Shown: one piece after another, positions 48,424 to 56,531 of the stretch
Layout of the letters: the number at the start of each line of letters is the position of its first letter
How positions within the stretch are numbered: the stretch's first letter is position 1
Source of the DNA: Polynucleobacter tropicus
Lineage (GTDB): Bacteria > Pseudomonadota > Gammaproteobacteria > Burkholderiales > Burkholderiaceae
Direction: 5' to 3'
Assembly: GCF_013307225.1 (NCBI RefSeq)
Contig: NZ_CP028942.1
Coordinates: 1,054,001 to 1,118,000 of the forward strand
DNA: 64,000 nucleotides
Made by a program: the position numbers and the translations under genes
Notes under the pieces: model-generated
Told to the model about the DNA's origin: nothing
The model's input: only the letters and a program-made list of their open reading frames with translations
Databases searched by the model: none

Positions 48424-50091
48424 TTAGAGATTTCGGAGTTCTCGACGCAATATCTTTCCTACATTGGACTTAGGAAGTTCGTGTGCAAACACTACCTTCC
48501 TGGGTCTCTTGTAACTCGTAAGCGTATCTTTGCAATATTGCAAGACATCTGCCTCCGTCAAATGATGATCAGACTTGACGACATATGCTTTAACAATCTC
48601 GCCTAGCTTGCGATGCGGGACGCCAATTACTGCACACTCTCGCACACCAGGCATTTGCGCTAAGACATCTTCAACATCATTTGGGAACACTTTGAATCCA
48701 GCGACAACAATCATGTCCTTCTTGCGATCCACGATCTGGATATGTCCGCTTTCGGTAATGAGACCAATGTCACCAGATTTAAAGTATCCATCAGCCGTCA
48801 TACAGTGCGCCGTCTCTTCAGGCTTATTCCAATAGCCAGCCATCACCTGAGGCCCTTTGATACAGATCTCTCCTGGAGTACCATCGGGCAACTGAACTTC
48901 ATCATCATCCAAGATAACTACGTCCGTACTAGGCATCGGAGGGCCAATATGTCCCGTGAAATGAGTTTCTAGCGGACTATTTACACAAACAACCGGCGAG
49001 GTTTCTGATAAACCATACCCTTGAGCAATTGGGCACCCTGTTATAGCCTGCCAATGATCAGCAGTCTTACGATGAACAGCCATGCCACCGCCGATCGTTA
49101 CCAGTAAATTAGTAAATTTCACTTTTTTGAACTCTGGTCGGTGAATCAGCGCATGAAACAAAGTATTCACACCAGGAAAGATATTGATTTTGGGATGCTT
49201 GATAAGCAAATTTATGAATCCATCAATATCTCGAGGATTGGCTACCAAAATAAGCATGGCACCTTTTGCCATCCCAAGAAATGCGCAAGCAGTTAATGCA
49301 AAGATATGCGTCATCGGCAGCGCACATAAAAATTGTAATTGCTGATCCGCCTTCTTGAGCCCTGGATTCAACCACATTTCAATTTGCGCCACATTTGACA
49401 GGATATTTCTATGAAGCAATACTGCGCCCTTAGAAATACCAGTAGTTCCACCGGTGTATTGCAAAAAGGCAATGTCATATAATTCAATAGCAGGCTGATC
49501 AAATGATCTTTTTTGCCCAATTTCGAGTGCCTGTTTAAAGCCAATATGGTCGATATTCCATTTTGGGACAAGCCGTTTGACATTACGCGCGACCCAATTA
49601 ATGACGTAACCTTTAAGACCCATTAATTCACCGGGACTACTCACGATTACTTTACTTACGGAGGTCTTAGTCGCAATTTGCTCATAGGTGTGAGCAAAAT
49701 TTTCCATTAAGACTAGTACGGTTGCCCCACTATCGAGTAGCTGCGCCTCTAGCTCGCGTGCTGTATATAAAGGATTGATATTTACTACTACGTAACCAGC
49801 CCGCAACACGCCAATCATCGCAATTAGATATTCGATGACATTTGGATACATCAGGGCAATACGTGCACCCTTCTCTAAGTTCAAGCTCTGCAAATAAGAT
49901 GCAAAGTCTTTTGATAAATGATCTATCTGCCGGTAAGTAAAAGATTTACCCATTGATTCAGCAGCTTTGCGACTGCCAAACCGGTCAAATGCCGTTTCAA
50001 AGAATTCCGCTAAAGATGAATATGTAAGCGGAGCAATTTCTGGATCGACACCAGGGGGATAATTTTTAATCCAAGGTTTTGAATTACTCAT
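48424..50091 (-). CDS. fadD: Long-chain acyl-CoA synthetase
   Basis: 555 aa AMP-forming ligase. The P-loop is LQYTGGTTGISKGAVL; the adenine region GYGLSETSPV, the hinge KSGDIGLI...VDRKKDM and the C-terminal catalytic lysine in SNVGKILRREL are present. It activates free fatty acids with ATP and CoA. It closely matches FadD in length and layout. It begins 59 bases after the YqjK-like gene and may receive transcripts from that operon. Symbol given by family resemblance; acyl length preference is unknown. Confidence 0.9.
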   Translation of the reverse strand: MSNSKPWIKNYPPGVDPEIAPLTYSSLAEFFETAFDRFGSRKAAESMGKSFTYRQIDHLSKDFASYLQSLNLEKGARIALMYPNVIEYLIAMIGVLRAGYVVVNINPLYTARELEAQLLDSGATVLVLMENFAHTYEQIATKTSVSKVIVSSPGELMGLKGYVINWVARNVKRLVPKWNIDHIGFKQALEIGQKRSFDQPAIELYDIAFLQYTGGTTGISKGAVLLHRNILSNVAQIEMWLNPGLKKADQQLQFLCALPMTHIFALTACAFLGMAKGAMLILVANPRDIDGFINLLIKHPKINIFPGVNTLFHALIHRPEFKKVKFTNLLVTIGGGMAVHRKTADHWQAITGCPIAQGYGLSETSPVVCVNSPLETHFTGHIGPPMPSTDVVILDDDEVQLPDGTPGEICIKGPQVMAGYWNKPEETAHCMTADGYFKSGDIGLITESGHIQIVDRKKDMIVVAGFKVFPNDVEDVLAQMPGVRECAVIGVPHRKLGEIVKAYVVKSDHHLTEADVLQYCKDTLTSYKRPRKVVFAHELPKSNVGKILRRELRNL

Positions 50092-50150
50092 GCTATTTTC
50101 AAATACCTGTAGTAGATGCGGTAAGTGCGAGTAGTTAGTTCAACTGAAAC

Positions 50151-50432
50151 CTAAGCTAACTTTTTAGCACCCTTCAACACTTTTATAGCACCCCAGCCAA
50201 GAGCCAAAACCTTGCTGGCCAATTTAGGCTTGTAATGCGCTAAAGCTGCGAAAGCGCTAGTCCATAGCAAGGGATTGTCTTTAACAAAATGAAATGCATC
50301 AATACCCTTATCAGCCCATGATAAGGGCTTTTCCCAGGGCTCAAAATGCTTTGAAAATTCAAGTCGCTCTTTCTGAGACAGCATTTGCAACTCAGAACGC
50401 CTTAGCAATAGGCCTTTTAGCTTTTGATTCAT
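50151..50432 (-). CDS. YqjK-like protein
   Basis: 93 aa, basic. RRSELQMLSQKERLEFSKHFEPWEKPLSWADKG matches the YqjK family: an Arg-Leu start, then a charged helix and a conserved Pro-Trp. A short hydrophobic stretch (WTSAFAALAHY) could touch the membrane. It is last of the six-gene unit headed by the HTH gene, with only three bases after the YqjE-like gene. In E. coli yqjK likewise follows yqjD and yqjE. No molecular role is known. Confidence 0.8.
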   Translation of the reverse strand: MNQKLKGLLLRRSELQMLSQKERLEFSKHFEPWEKPLSWADKGIDAFHFVKDNPLLWTSAFAALAHYKPKLASKVLALGWGAIKVLKGAKKLA

Positions 50433-50435
50433 AGA

Positions 50436-50804
50436 TTAGCGGTTTAATTCTTCGGCATCTTTTGCTAACTCAGCAATAGATGCCTCAAAAAGTTTCGGCA
50501 TGGTGCGCAAAGACTGGATAACAAATACAGCCAAAATAACACCGATTGAGATGAAAGCACCCGTCAATATACTAAGCGCCAAGATGCGATCCGACTCCCA
50601 GCTATAGATCACGATCAACAGCGCAAGCATTACCAGCCCAAAGAACAAAAAAAATAATGCCGATACGATCATGACTAGAGATTGCAAAAATTTACTTCTG
50701 GCAATTTGCACATCAACCGAGAGTAGTTCTAAGCGTGTTTGCGCAATCGATGCACCAGTCGCCGCCAGATTTTTTATTGAGGATAATAAGTTTTCTTGGG
50801 ACAT
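50436..50804 (-). CDS. YqjE-like membrane protein (phage holin superfamily III)
   Basis: 122 aa with a soluble N-terminus (residues 1-33), two membrane spans (about 35-60 and 70-97) and a charged C-terminal tail rich in Glu. It belongs to the YqjE / putative actinobacterial-type holin family. It lies between the DUF883 protein and the YqjK-like protein, as yqjD-yqjE-yqjK in enterobacteria. A lytic role is unlikely in this setting; a membrane-anchoring partner is the more plausible guess. Confidence 0.82.
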   Translation of the reverse strand: MSQENLLSSIKNLAATGASIAQTRLELLSVDVQIARSKFLQSLVMIVSALFFLFFGLVMLALLIVIYSWESDRILALSILTGAFISIGVILAVFVIQSLRTMPKLFEASIAELAKDAEELNR

Positions 50805-50810
50805 AAATGC

Positions 50811-51122
50811 CTAGCGTCGACGAATAAACAAACCAATTAATAGACCCAATCCGGCGGCCACCCCAATCGCCTCCCAAGGATTGCGATGTACGAAATCATC
50901 CGCCCCCGCAGCCACAACTTTTGCCTTATCGGCCAAATCACTTTCTAAGCTAGAAATCTTTTCTTTTGCGCCCGAAATAGTTTCCAACGCCTTGTTACGC
51001 AAGTTACCAATGGTTTCGCTTGGATGATCTTGGGTTGCCTTAATTAAAGCCTCTGCATCCGCAACCAGGGATTTGAATTCATCGACGAGTTGATCTGCTT
51101 GCTCTGCTTTTTTTGCTGTCAT
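50811..51122 (-). CDS. DUF883 (ElaB/YqjD-type) membrane-anchored protein
   Basis: 103 aa from the ATG at 51122 (MTAKKAEQADQL). A long amphipathic helix (~ residues 10-75) is followed by VHRNPWEAIGVAAGLGLLIGLFIRRR, the C-terminal tail-anchor that defines ElaB/YqjD. E. coli YqjD and ElaB tether ribosomes to the membrane in stationary phase. An in-frame start at 51155 would overlap the upstream Smr gene and lacks family character. In the operon it sits between the Smr and YqjE-like genes. Confidence 0.87.
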   Translation of the reverse strand: MTAKKAEQADQLVDEFKSLVADAEALIKATQDHPSETIGNLRNKALETISGAKEKISSLESDLADKAKVVAAGADDFVHRNPWEAIGVAAGLGLLIGLFIRRR

Positions 51123-51147
51123 GATTATTCCTCTATTCACATCTATT

Positions 51148-51609
51148 CTAAGCATTTCTGTAGCCAGACCCCAGTAGCAACACAGTTATTCCGGCATTAG
51201 AAGCCTTGAAATGTCTCAAATACCGCTTAAGGCTGGGTCGCTTCTTCATTAACTCATGATAGGCAGGACTTCCATACGGCACATTTTCTCCGTAAAAATA
51301 CTCGTCTATTCGATCTGCGTAATAATTTAGCTCAAGCGCCTCATGAATGGCTCGCTTAATATGTCCGCCCTCACCCGATGAGCCGTATCCGTGAATCAAT
51401 ATGATTGCCTTAATTCCAAGCTCTTGCAGTTCGCGAATCTTTACCGCAAGAATATTTAACGCATCCTCAACGCTTGGATTACCATGTTTAATATTTAATT
51501 CAACTACATCTACAGCCAAAATTGGGGATGCGGATGATCCACAATGAGGGCAACTGCCAAACAAGGCGCGAGCATTTCCACACTCAGAGCATTCTGCTAC
51601 CTGAGTCAT
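51148..51609 (-). CDS. Zinc-ribbon plus Smr-domain protein
   Basis: 153 aa in two parts. C7, C10, C20 and C23 (CSEC, CPHC) form a four-cysteine zinc ribbon. Residues ~33-95 match the Smr fold: LNIKHGNPSVEDAL with His42-Gly43 and IILIHGYGSSGEGGHIKRAIHE with His73-Gly74. The tail ITVLLLGSGYRNA is the usual C-terminal strand. Smr domains are RNA or DNA nucleases, some of which act on stalled ribosomes. It lies 18 bases after a secreted-protein gene and upstream of the DUF883 gene. Confidence 0.7.
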   Translation of the reverse strand: MTQVAECSECGNARALFGSCPHCGSSASPILAVDVVELNIKHGNPSVEDALNILAVKIRELQELGIKAIILIHGYGSSGEGGHIKRAIHEALELNYYADRIDEYFYGENVPYGSPAYHELMKKRPSLKRYLRHFKASNAGITVLLLGSGYRNA

Positions 51610-51627
51610 ATAACTTCTTAATTATGC

Positions 51628-51924
51628 TTATGAGCAGTACTTAGACTCGAGTGTCGCTGCGTTACTAGACTTATCATCCACCATCAAGTTCAACTTCTTA
51701 TAAGCCATCTCTTTATTTTCTGGCGTCTTAAGGTGGCGATCAATCAAGCCTGCTACATCCTTACGAATGGATGTGTTTCCATACTGCAAGCCCTTTAATG
51801 TAGATACGGCCTCAGCGGAAATCTTGCACTGTTGACTAACTAGCGCAGATGAATCAGACGATGTGCTTGCGTATGCAAATGCTGCAAGTGAAATTGTTAC
51901 ACCTGCTAATAAAGTTTTTTTCAT
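51628..51924 (-). CDS. Small secreted protein with two cysteines
   Basis: 98 aa with a signal peptide (MKKTLLAGVTISLAAFAYA). The mature chain is about 79 residues, helical in character, with two cysteines (around 33 and 97) that could form one disulfide. No family recognised. It starts one base after the stop codon of the HTH gene, so translation is coupled. The ribosome site GGAAC lies in the end of the HTH gene. Role unknown. Confidence 0.7.
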   Translation of the reverse strand: MKKTLLAGVTISLAAFAYASTSSDSSALVSQQCKISAEAVSTLKGLQYGNTSIRKDVAGLIDRHLKTPENKEMAYKKLNLMVDDKSSNAATLESKYCS

Positions 51925-51925
51925 C

Positions 51926-52105
51926 TCAGTTCCTTATTTTGTGACCACATGTTGGACAGCAACCCATATCTTTCGCCCTCGTTTTTCTGAGGGCTGCATA
52001 CACACTGGATTCTGAAATCTCCATCTTTCTAGCGGCCTGAGCTGCGCTCATGCCCTTCCCTACCCACTCCAAAGCCTGATGTGTTTTCGGTGTTTGTCTT
52101 TTCAT
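51926..52105 (-). CDS. Small HTH / zinc-knuckle DNA-binding protein
   Basis: 59 aa from ATG 52105, with a GGGGGA ribosome site seven bases upstream. Residues 5-45 form a homeodomain-like HTH: HQALEWVGKGMSAAQAARKMEISESSVYAAL. A tail CCPTCGHK ends the protein and may bind zinc with other residues. It resembles short resolvase-type HTH proteins. A 32-base repeat structure lies over its own promoter, so autoregulation is likely. The gene is first in a six-gene operon. Confidence 0.75.
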   Translation of the reverse strand: MKRQTPKTHQALEWVGKGMSAAQAARKMEISESSVYAALRKTRAKDMGCCPTCGHKIRN

Positions 52106-52124
52106 TTCATCCCCCAGTTCCAAG

Positions 52125-52163
52125 ACTATATCACAACTTCACAACTTGTGAAGTTGTGAAGTG
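52125..52163 (-). promoter_or_regulatory. Promoter of the HTH operon with an overlapping repeat array
   Basis: On the minus strand TTCACA (-35, 5 of 6 consensus) and TATAGT (-10, 5 of 6) are 16 bases apart. On top of them lie two direct copies of CACAACTT (52132-52147) and two near copies of the reverse element GTGAAGTT (52148-52163). The centre makes a perfect 13-bp inverted repeat with a one-base middle (52132-52158). It is a strong candidate operator for the HTH protein encoded 27 bases downstream. Confidence 0.7.
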
Positions 52164-52176
52164 TAGTAATTTCATC

Positions 52177-52275
52177 ATGACAAACCCTAATAAACGCGGT
52201 TGTTTTAATGAATGCAGTAAAAAAGTAGCTAGGCAAATGACCAAGAAAGCCATTGGGGTCACGGCAATAGTATGA
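52177..52275 (+). CDS. Possible 32-codon leader ORF
   Basis: ATG at 52177 gives a 32-residue basic peptide with two Cys, ending 25 bases before the lipoprotein gene. No family. A short ORF of this size by chance is common, so support is low. Confidence 0.2.
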   Translation: MTNPNKRGCFNECSKKVARQMTKKAIGVTAIV

Positions 52276-52300
52276 TTTGGGGAACTAAGGAGCTATAAAT

Positions 52301-52849
52301 ATGTACCGTCTTGCACAACTTGTTTTACTCACTTCAATCGCTCTGGGTCTAAGCGCTTGCGCCAATAACGATAAAAAGATCAGCTCATGGGAAGTTAATG
52401 ATGTGTATCAATCCACTACCGTCACCCCAAATCCCGCAACGGGCGGCAAAACATATCTAGGCCCATCCATCAATACGATGGATGAAGCCAATACCTATGA
52501 AATGTTTAACCTACGCACCGCTGAAACTCAGCAAGGCATGAAGACCTATGAGCTTCAAGTACACCTCACCTACTTCAATCAAGTTCGTGACTACAACTCT
52601 GCAAGCCTCATTAATGGTCCAGCAAGCAACTTTAAAGTAGTCTCTAAGGAAGCTGGACTTTGTGAATCCAGGGGTTGCATGTTTAAAGAATTACTTTCCA
52701 TCAAAGTGACTGATGCATTCTTGAAACAAAACATGAAAAATGGTTTTGAGCTCAAAGTTGGCTCTAAAGCTGGGGTTACAACAGTTGTGTACATTCCACC
52801 GCAATACATTCAAGGATACTTGAAGGCCGTGGATGGAGTGGCTTACTAA
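52301..52849 (+). CDS. Uncharacterised lipoprotein
   Basis: 182 aa with a lipoprotein signal peptide; the lipobox LSAC places the lipidated Cys at residue 20. The mature part is polar with no repeats. It contains a CESRGCMFKE pair of cysteines that could form a small disulfide loop (residues ~126-131). I recognise no family. A GGAG ribosome site precedes the ATG and a strong terminator follows, so it is a monocistronic gene. Confidence 0.78.
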   Translation: MYRLAQLVLLTSIALGLSACANNDKKISSWEVNDVYQSTTVTPNPATGGKTYLGPSINTMDEANTYEMFNLRTAETQQGMKTYELQVHLTYFNQVRDYNSASLINGPASNFKVVSKEAGLCESRGCMFKELLSIKVTDAFLKQNMKNGFELKVGSKAGVTTVVYIPPQYIQGYLKAVDGVAY

Positions 52850-52898
52850 ACCTTGATAGCAAAGGCTCCTAGCCCTTATTTGATTTCTCGGAAGCAAC

Positions 52899-52926
52899 AA
52901 AAAACCGCCCGAAGGCGGTTTTTCTT
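52899..52926 (+). terminator. Terminator of the lipoprotein gene
   Basis: AAAACCGCC pairs with GGCGGTTTT around CGAA, then a T-rich tail. It also faces the convergent phasin gene. Confidence 0.9.
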
Positions 52927-52944
52927 TTTAAAGCAAAATACTAA

Positions 52945-53517
52945 TTAAGCAGCTTTACGGCTTTTAGCGGCTGGCTTAGCTACAGCGTATTGACCTTGAA
53001 AGTTAGCCAATGCAGCATCAACATTCTTTTCGAAAGTAGCAAATGCATCAGTTGCAGTTGCACGAACTTGGTCGAATTGTTGAATAGAAGCTTCGAATGC
53101 AGTTTTGAATGCAGATACAAATGCCTCAGAACCAGCAGGAGCAGTTTTGGTTGCTTCTTTAACAAACTTAACTAAGTCAGCACGTGCATCATCGATAGAA
53201 GCATCAACAACTTGAGCAACTTCTTTGTTACCGTTGCGAACAACTTTGTTAACTTTAGCTTGGTATGCAGCAGCATACTTAGCAGCTTCTTGAGCAGCTT
53301 CTGGTTGAGCCAATTTAGACAATTGCTGTGGATCTTTGATAGCCAACAACTGTGAGCTAGCATCTTGTGCGGCAGCCAAGGCATCTTTAGCAGCAGCTTG
53401 GTTGATTTCTGCCAACTCTTGAGCACTTTCAACTGCTACTTGTGCCAAATGTTTTGCATTCTCAACAGCTTTAGCTTGAGCTTGAGCGATTTGATCGTTT
53501 AATTGATTCTGGAACAT
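52945..53517 (-). CDS. phaP: Phasin family protein
   Basis: 190 aa from the ATG at 53517 (MFQNQLNDQIAQAQAKAVENAKHL). Long Ala/Gln/Lys-rich helices without a hydrophobic core are typical of phasins that coat PHA granules. The C-terminus is PAAKSRKAA. An in-frame start at 53595 would add 26 residues of non-phasin character in the promoter. The upstream region carries two PhaR-like motifs and several TTGC/GCAA pairs, in line with repression by PhaR. It stands alone, 49 kb from phaC. Confidence 0.88.
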   Translation of the reverse strand: MFQNQLNDQIAQAQAKAVENAKHLAQVAVESAQELAEINQAAAKDALAAAQDASSQLLAIKDPQQLSKLAQPEAAQEAAKYAAAYQAKVNKVVRNGNKEVAQVVDASIDDARADLVKFVKEATKTAPAGSEAFVSAFKTAFEASIQQFDQVRATATDAFATFEKNVDAALANFQGQYAVAKPAAKSRKAA

Positions 53518-53550
53518 GGTTAATCCTTTAAGAATGTGGTTACGTTTTTT

Positions 53551-53561
53551 GTTGCGATGCA
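53551..53561. promoter_or_regulatory. Candidate PhaR operator upstream of the phasin gene
   Basis: GTTGCGATGCA, the reverse complement of TGCATCGCAAC, differs by one base from the TGCAACGCAAC element at phaR and phaC. It lies 33 bases upstream of the phasin start. Confidence 0.5.
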
Positions 53562-53603
53562 CCATTGTTCCAAACTTTTTGCTGTATTGCAACATTTATT
53601 TGC

Positions 53604-53614
53604 TGCTAAGCAAC
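53604..53614. promoter_or_regulatory. Second PhaR-like motif upstream of the phasin gene
   Basis: TGCTAAGCAAC matches TGCAACGCAAC at 9 of 11 positions and sits within an imperfect palindrome (TTATTTG...CAAATAA, about 53596-53620). It lies ~90 bases upstream of the phasin start. Confidence 0.4.
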
Positions 53615-53682
53615 AAATAATTTAATAATTTCTATTTTTTTGTTTATTTTCAATAACTTATGACATTTCTGTAGACAACAAA

Positions 53683-53714
53683 AAACCCAGAAAATCATTA
53701 GATTTACTGGGTTT
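53683..53714 (-). terminator. Terminator of tRNA-Ser
   Basis: On the minus strand AAACCCAG pairs with CTGGGTTT, with an inner AAATC/GATTT stem and an ATTA loop, followed by a T-run. It lies 14 bases after the tRNA end. Confidence 0.8.
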
Positions 53715-53727
53715 ATTTGAAAAGTAC

Positions 53728-53822
53728 TGGCGGAGACGAGAGGATTCGAACCTCCGATCAGAGTTTTAGCCCCGATGCTCCCTTAGCAGGGGAGTGCCTT
53801 CGACCAGCTCGGCCACGTCTCC
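53728..53822 (-). tRNA. tRNA-Ser (anticodon GCT)
   Basis: Long variable arm typical of serine tRNA. Acceptor GGAGACG/CGTCTCC, anticodon loop CTGCTAA between CTCCC and GGGAG (anticodon GCT, reads AGC/AGT), T arm GGAGGTTCGAATCCTC, discriminator G and encoded CCA. Confidence 0.95.
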
Positions 53823-53893
53823 GTACTTTTTACTGCGCCCCACAGTTTAACGGATAACCGCTTCTGAGGGGTTTTATTGACCTTTTAAGGGGT

Positions 53894-55144
53894 TTACTTC
53901 TGATCCAACTCAAACGCCTTGTGCAAGGCACGTACTGCCAATTCCATATATTTCTCATCAATCACGACAGAAATCTTAATTTCACTAGTGGAGATCATGA
54001 GGATATTGATGCCCTCTTCTGACAAGGTGCGGAACATTTTGCTTGCGATTCCAACATGCGAACGCATACCAACACCAACAACAGATACCTTAGAAACTTT
54101 AGGATCACCTGAAATCTCTTTCGCTTCAATATGCGCCTGCACAGTTCCCTTAAGAATGTCCAAGGCTTTTTGATAATCACCGCGTGGCACAGTAAATGTG
54201 AAATCAGTTTTACCTTCAACTGATTGATTCTGAATAATGATGTCGACATCAATATTCGCATCGGCGATTGGACCTAGGATTTGATATGCAATACCTGGGC
54301 GATCAGGAACTCCGAGTACGGTAATCTTCGCTTCATCGCGTGCAAAGGCGATTCCGGAAATAACGGCGGCTTCCATAGTGCTATCCTCTTCAAATGTAAT
54401 CAAGGTGCCCGACTTCATCTCTTGGTCTAAGGGCATCAATGGATCTGTCAGTGATGACAGAACACGGGTTTTAACTTTGTACTTACCAGCAAACTCAACA
54501 GAGCGAATTTGCAATACCTTTGATCCTAAGCTTGCCATCTCAAGCATCTCTTCAAAGGTAATTTTATCTAGGCGACGCGCATCTTCGCAAACGCGTGGGT
54601 CAGTTGTATACACACCATCTACGTCTGTGTAGATAAGGCACTCATCCGCCTTTAACGCAGCAGCCATAGCCACTGCAGATGTATCAGAGCCGCCACGACC
54701 TAATGTGGTGATATTCCCTTCCGGATCCACACCTTGGAAACCAGTAACAACAACTGCGCGACCAGCATTCAGATCATTCAAAATCTTTTTGCTATCAATG
54801 CTTTTAATACGCGCTTTAGTAAAAGATGAGTCCGTATAAACGGTTACTTGCCAACCGGCATAACTAACCGCATCAATACCCTCTTTCATTAATGCCAATG
54901 CCAATAGACCAGAACTGACTTGTTCGCCTGTAGAGGCAATTTGATCAAGCTCACGAGGGCTTGGATTTGGGTTGATTTCTTTTGCCAACCCTAGCAAGCG
55001 ATTGGTTTCGCCTGACATAGCAGATGGCACAACCACCACTTGATGGCCAGCGCGCATCCATTTAGCAACACGCTTTGCAACGTTCGCGATGCGCTCAACT
55101 GAACCCATCGAGGTGCCACCATACTTATGAACAATAAGAGCCAT
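53894..55144 (-). CDS. lysC: Aspartate kinase
   Basis: Phosphorylates aspartate, the first step to lysine, methionine and threonine. The amino-acid kinase domain (residues ~1-250) begins with IVHKYGGTSMGS and has TLGRGGSDTSAVAMAAAL and the Asp in TDVDGVYTTDPR. Two ACT domains follow (from ~265), which usually bind lysine and threonine for feedback control. 416 aa is the monofunctional length. It ends about 70 bases before tRNA-Ser on the same strand. Which end products inhibit it cannot be told. Confidence 0.95.
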   Translation of the reverse strand: MALIVHKYGGTSMGSVERIANVAKRVAKWMRAGHQVVVVPSAMSGETNRLLGLAKEINPNPSPRELDQIASTGEQVSSGLLALALMKEGIDAVSYAGWQVTVYTDSSFTKARIKSIDSKKILNDLNAGRAVVVTGFQGVDPEGNITTLGRGGSDTSAVAMAAALKADECLIYTDVDGVYTTDPRVCEDARRLDKITFEEMLEMASLGSKVLQIRSVEFAGKYKVKTRVLSSLTDPLMPLDQEMKSGTLITFEEDSTMEAAVISGIAFARDEAKITVLGVPDRPGIAYQILGPIADANIDVDIIIQNQSVEGKTDFTFTVPRGDYQKALDILKGTVQAHIEAKEISGDPKVSKVSVVGVGMRSHVGIASKMFRTLSEEGINILMISTSEIKISVVIDEKYMELAVRALHKAFELDQK

Positions 55145-55223
55145 AAAAACTGTTTGCCGTTTGTTAAGCAGGAATGTAATTCCTGATAGTCTAAAAAGGC
55201 TATATTTTACAGGGTTTTACACC

Positions 55224-56531
55224 CTAGTTTGCCGTCTGCTGCCACTCTGGCCAAACCCTAGACCCTGAATGAACCAAATATGGGTAGCTCACCCCTACCC
55301 CGGCGACCGCAATTAGCACTTCATCAACATATAGCAATGGCGCTTGGCGCTGCCATGGGGGAACATCATTCTCTTGAAATAGATTTTTGAGGGTTCTGCG
55401 CGGTGCATTTGCCTTGACCTGCAATTTTTCAGCGCCTGATCTCGCCTTAGTGGAGATTAGTCCATCCTTTTGAGCCGCCTTTATCCAAACGGCACTTAAT
55501 CCTGGTTTTTTACTCTTACTAGGAATGGATTTAAACACCCATTGCCCTGTTTGATTTTCGGCTACCTGCAACTGTCCTCGCCAAAGCCGAATAGTTTGCC
55601 CGTCATGCATCCACTCCAACTGCGCATCTGACTTTACCACCTCAAGATCATGCCACCAAGCACCAAGTCTCTCTTGTGAAGGCATAGCAAGTCCTTTGGT
55701 TTTTAGCCAATAACGCAATACATTATTTGCAGCTGGTGAATCAAGCTTTGCCAGAGTCTTTAATGGCTTTATAGCAATAGCCTCTTCTTCGTAAATATTC
55801 TTGCCATCAATTTGAGCTAAGCGATCCAATAAGACCTGAGACTCACCGATCAAGGCGGCGCTTCTCGCAAGATTTGCAGCTGCCTCTGGTTGAAGTTTTT
55901 CTAATCGAGGAATAACTTGTTTACGAATGGCATTGCGTTTAAATACGTCATCCTGATTGCTTGGATCCTCTACCCACTTGAGCTTATGCTCTTTCGCGTA
56001 AGACTCTAATTCAGCGCGACTTTGATTAAGTAGCGGTCGCCATAAAGTAATTTGCTTATTTGGCGCCTTCAGATCGCGGGTACTTGGCATTCCAGATAGT
56101 CCAGCGACACCCGATCCTCGCAGTAGTTGCAAGAGAACGGTCTCCGCTTGATCGTTTTGATGGTGCGCCAAGAGCAAATCACCGATTCCATATTGCTCAC
56201 AAAGCTCAGCCAAAGCTTCATACCGCGCCTTGCGAGCTCGACCTTCAATATTGCCACCACTCTTTTGATCTCCAAGATGCAGCAATCGAAAATCGAATTG
56301 AATTTGATATTTTTTCGCAAGCTTTTCACAGAAAAGCAGCCAATCATCTGCTGGCTTCTGCAAGCCATGATGAATATGAAAAGCGTAGATTTCTAGGGCG
56401 GGATTTTTGCTCTTGGCTTGCGATCTGCAAACCGTATCAAGCAACACCACGGAATCGAGGCCGCCACTAAGAGCAACCGCAATTCGTTTTGGTGATTTAG
56501 GACTTGGCTGCAACTTCCTTGAACTTGCCAT
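55224..56531 (-). CDS. tilS: tRNA(Ile)-lysidine synthetase
   Basis: Converts C34 to lysidine in the minor isoleucine tRNA so it reads AUA. The PP-loop SGGLDS ([14 protein letters not shown]) is at the N-terminus, followed by [21 protein letters not shown], a TilS signature. The C-terminal half (~330-435) holds the substrate-binding domain with [22 protein letters not shown]. Its start lies 35 bases inside accA on the same strand; no later start keeps the PP-loop spacing. Confidence 0.94.
   Translation of the reverse strand: MASSRKLQPSPKSPKRIAVALSGGLDSVVLLDTVCRSQAKSKNPALEIYAFHIHHGLQKPADDWLLFCEKLAKKYQIQFDFRLLHLGDQKSGGNIEGRARKARYEALAELCEQYGIGDLLLAHHQNDQAETVLLQLLRGSGVAGLSGMPSTRDLKAPNKQITLWRPLLNQSRAELESYAKEHKLKWVEDPSNQDDVFKRNAIRKQVIPRLEKLQPEAAANLARSAALIGESQVLLDRLAQIDGKNIYEEEAIAIKPLKTLAKLDSPAANNVLRYWLKTKGLAMPSQERLGAWWHDLEVVKSDAQLEWMHDGQTIRLWRGQLQVAENQTGQWVFKSIPSKSKKPGLSAVWIKAAQKDGLISTKARSGAEKLQVKANAPRRTLKNLFQENDVPPWQRQAPLLYVDEVLIAVAGVGVSYPYLVHSGSRVWPEWQQTAN

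Noticed and set aside
50436..50804. Holin-family protein as a sign of a prophage
   Set aside because: No phage genes nearby; the YqjD-YqjE-YqjK context explains the family match.
53823..53890. Repeated AAACCCCT-like runs between lysC and tRNA-Ser as a terminator
   Set aside because: The copies are direct, not inverted, so they do not form a hairpin.
56060..56470. 136-codon plus-strand ORF inside tilS
   Set aside because: Antisense to the PP-loop domain of tilS; Arg/His-rich and non-conserved in character.
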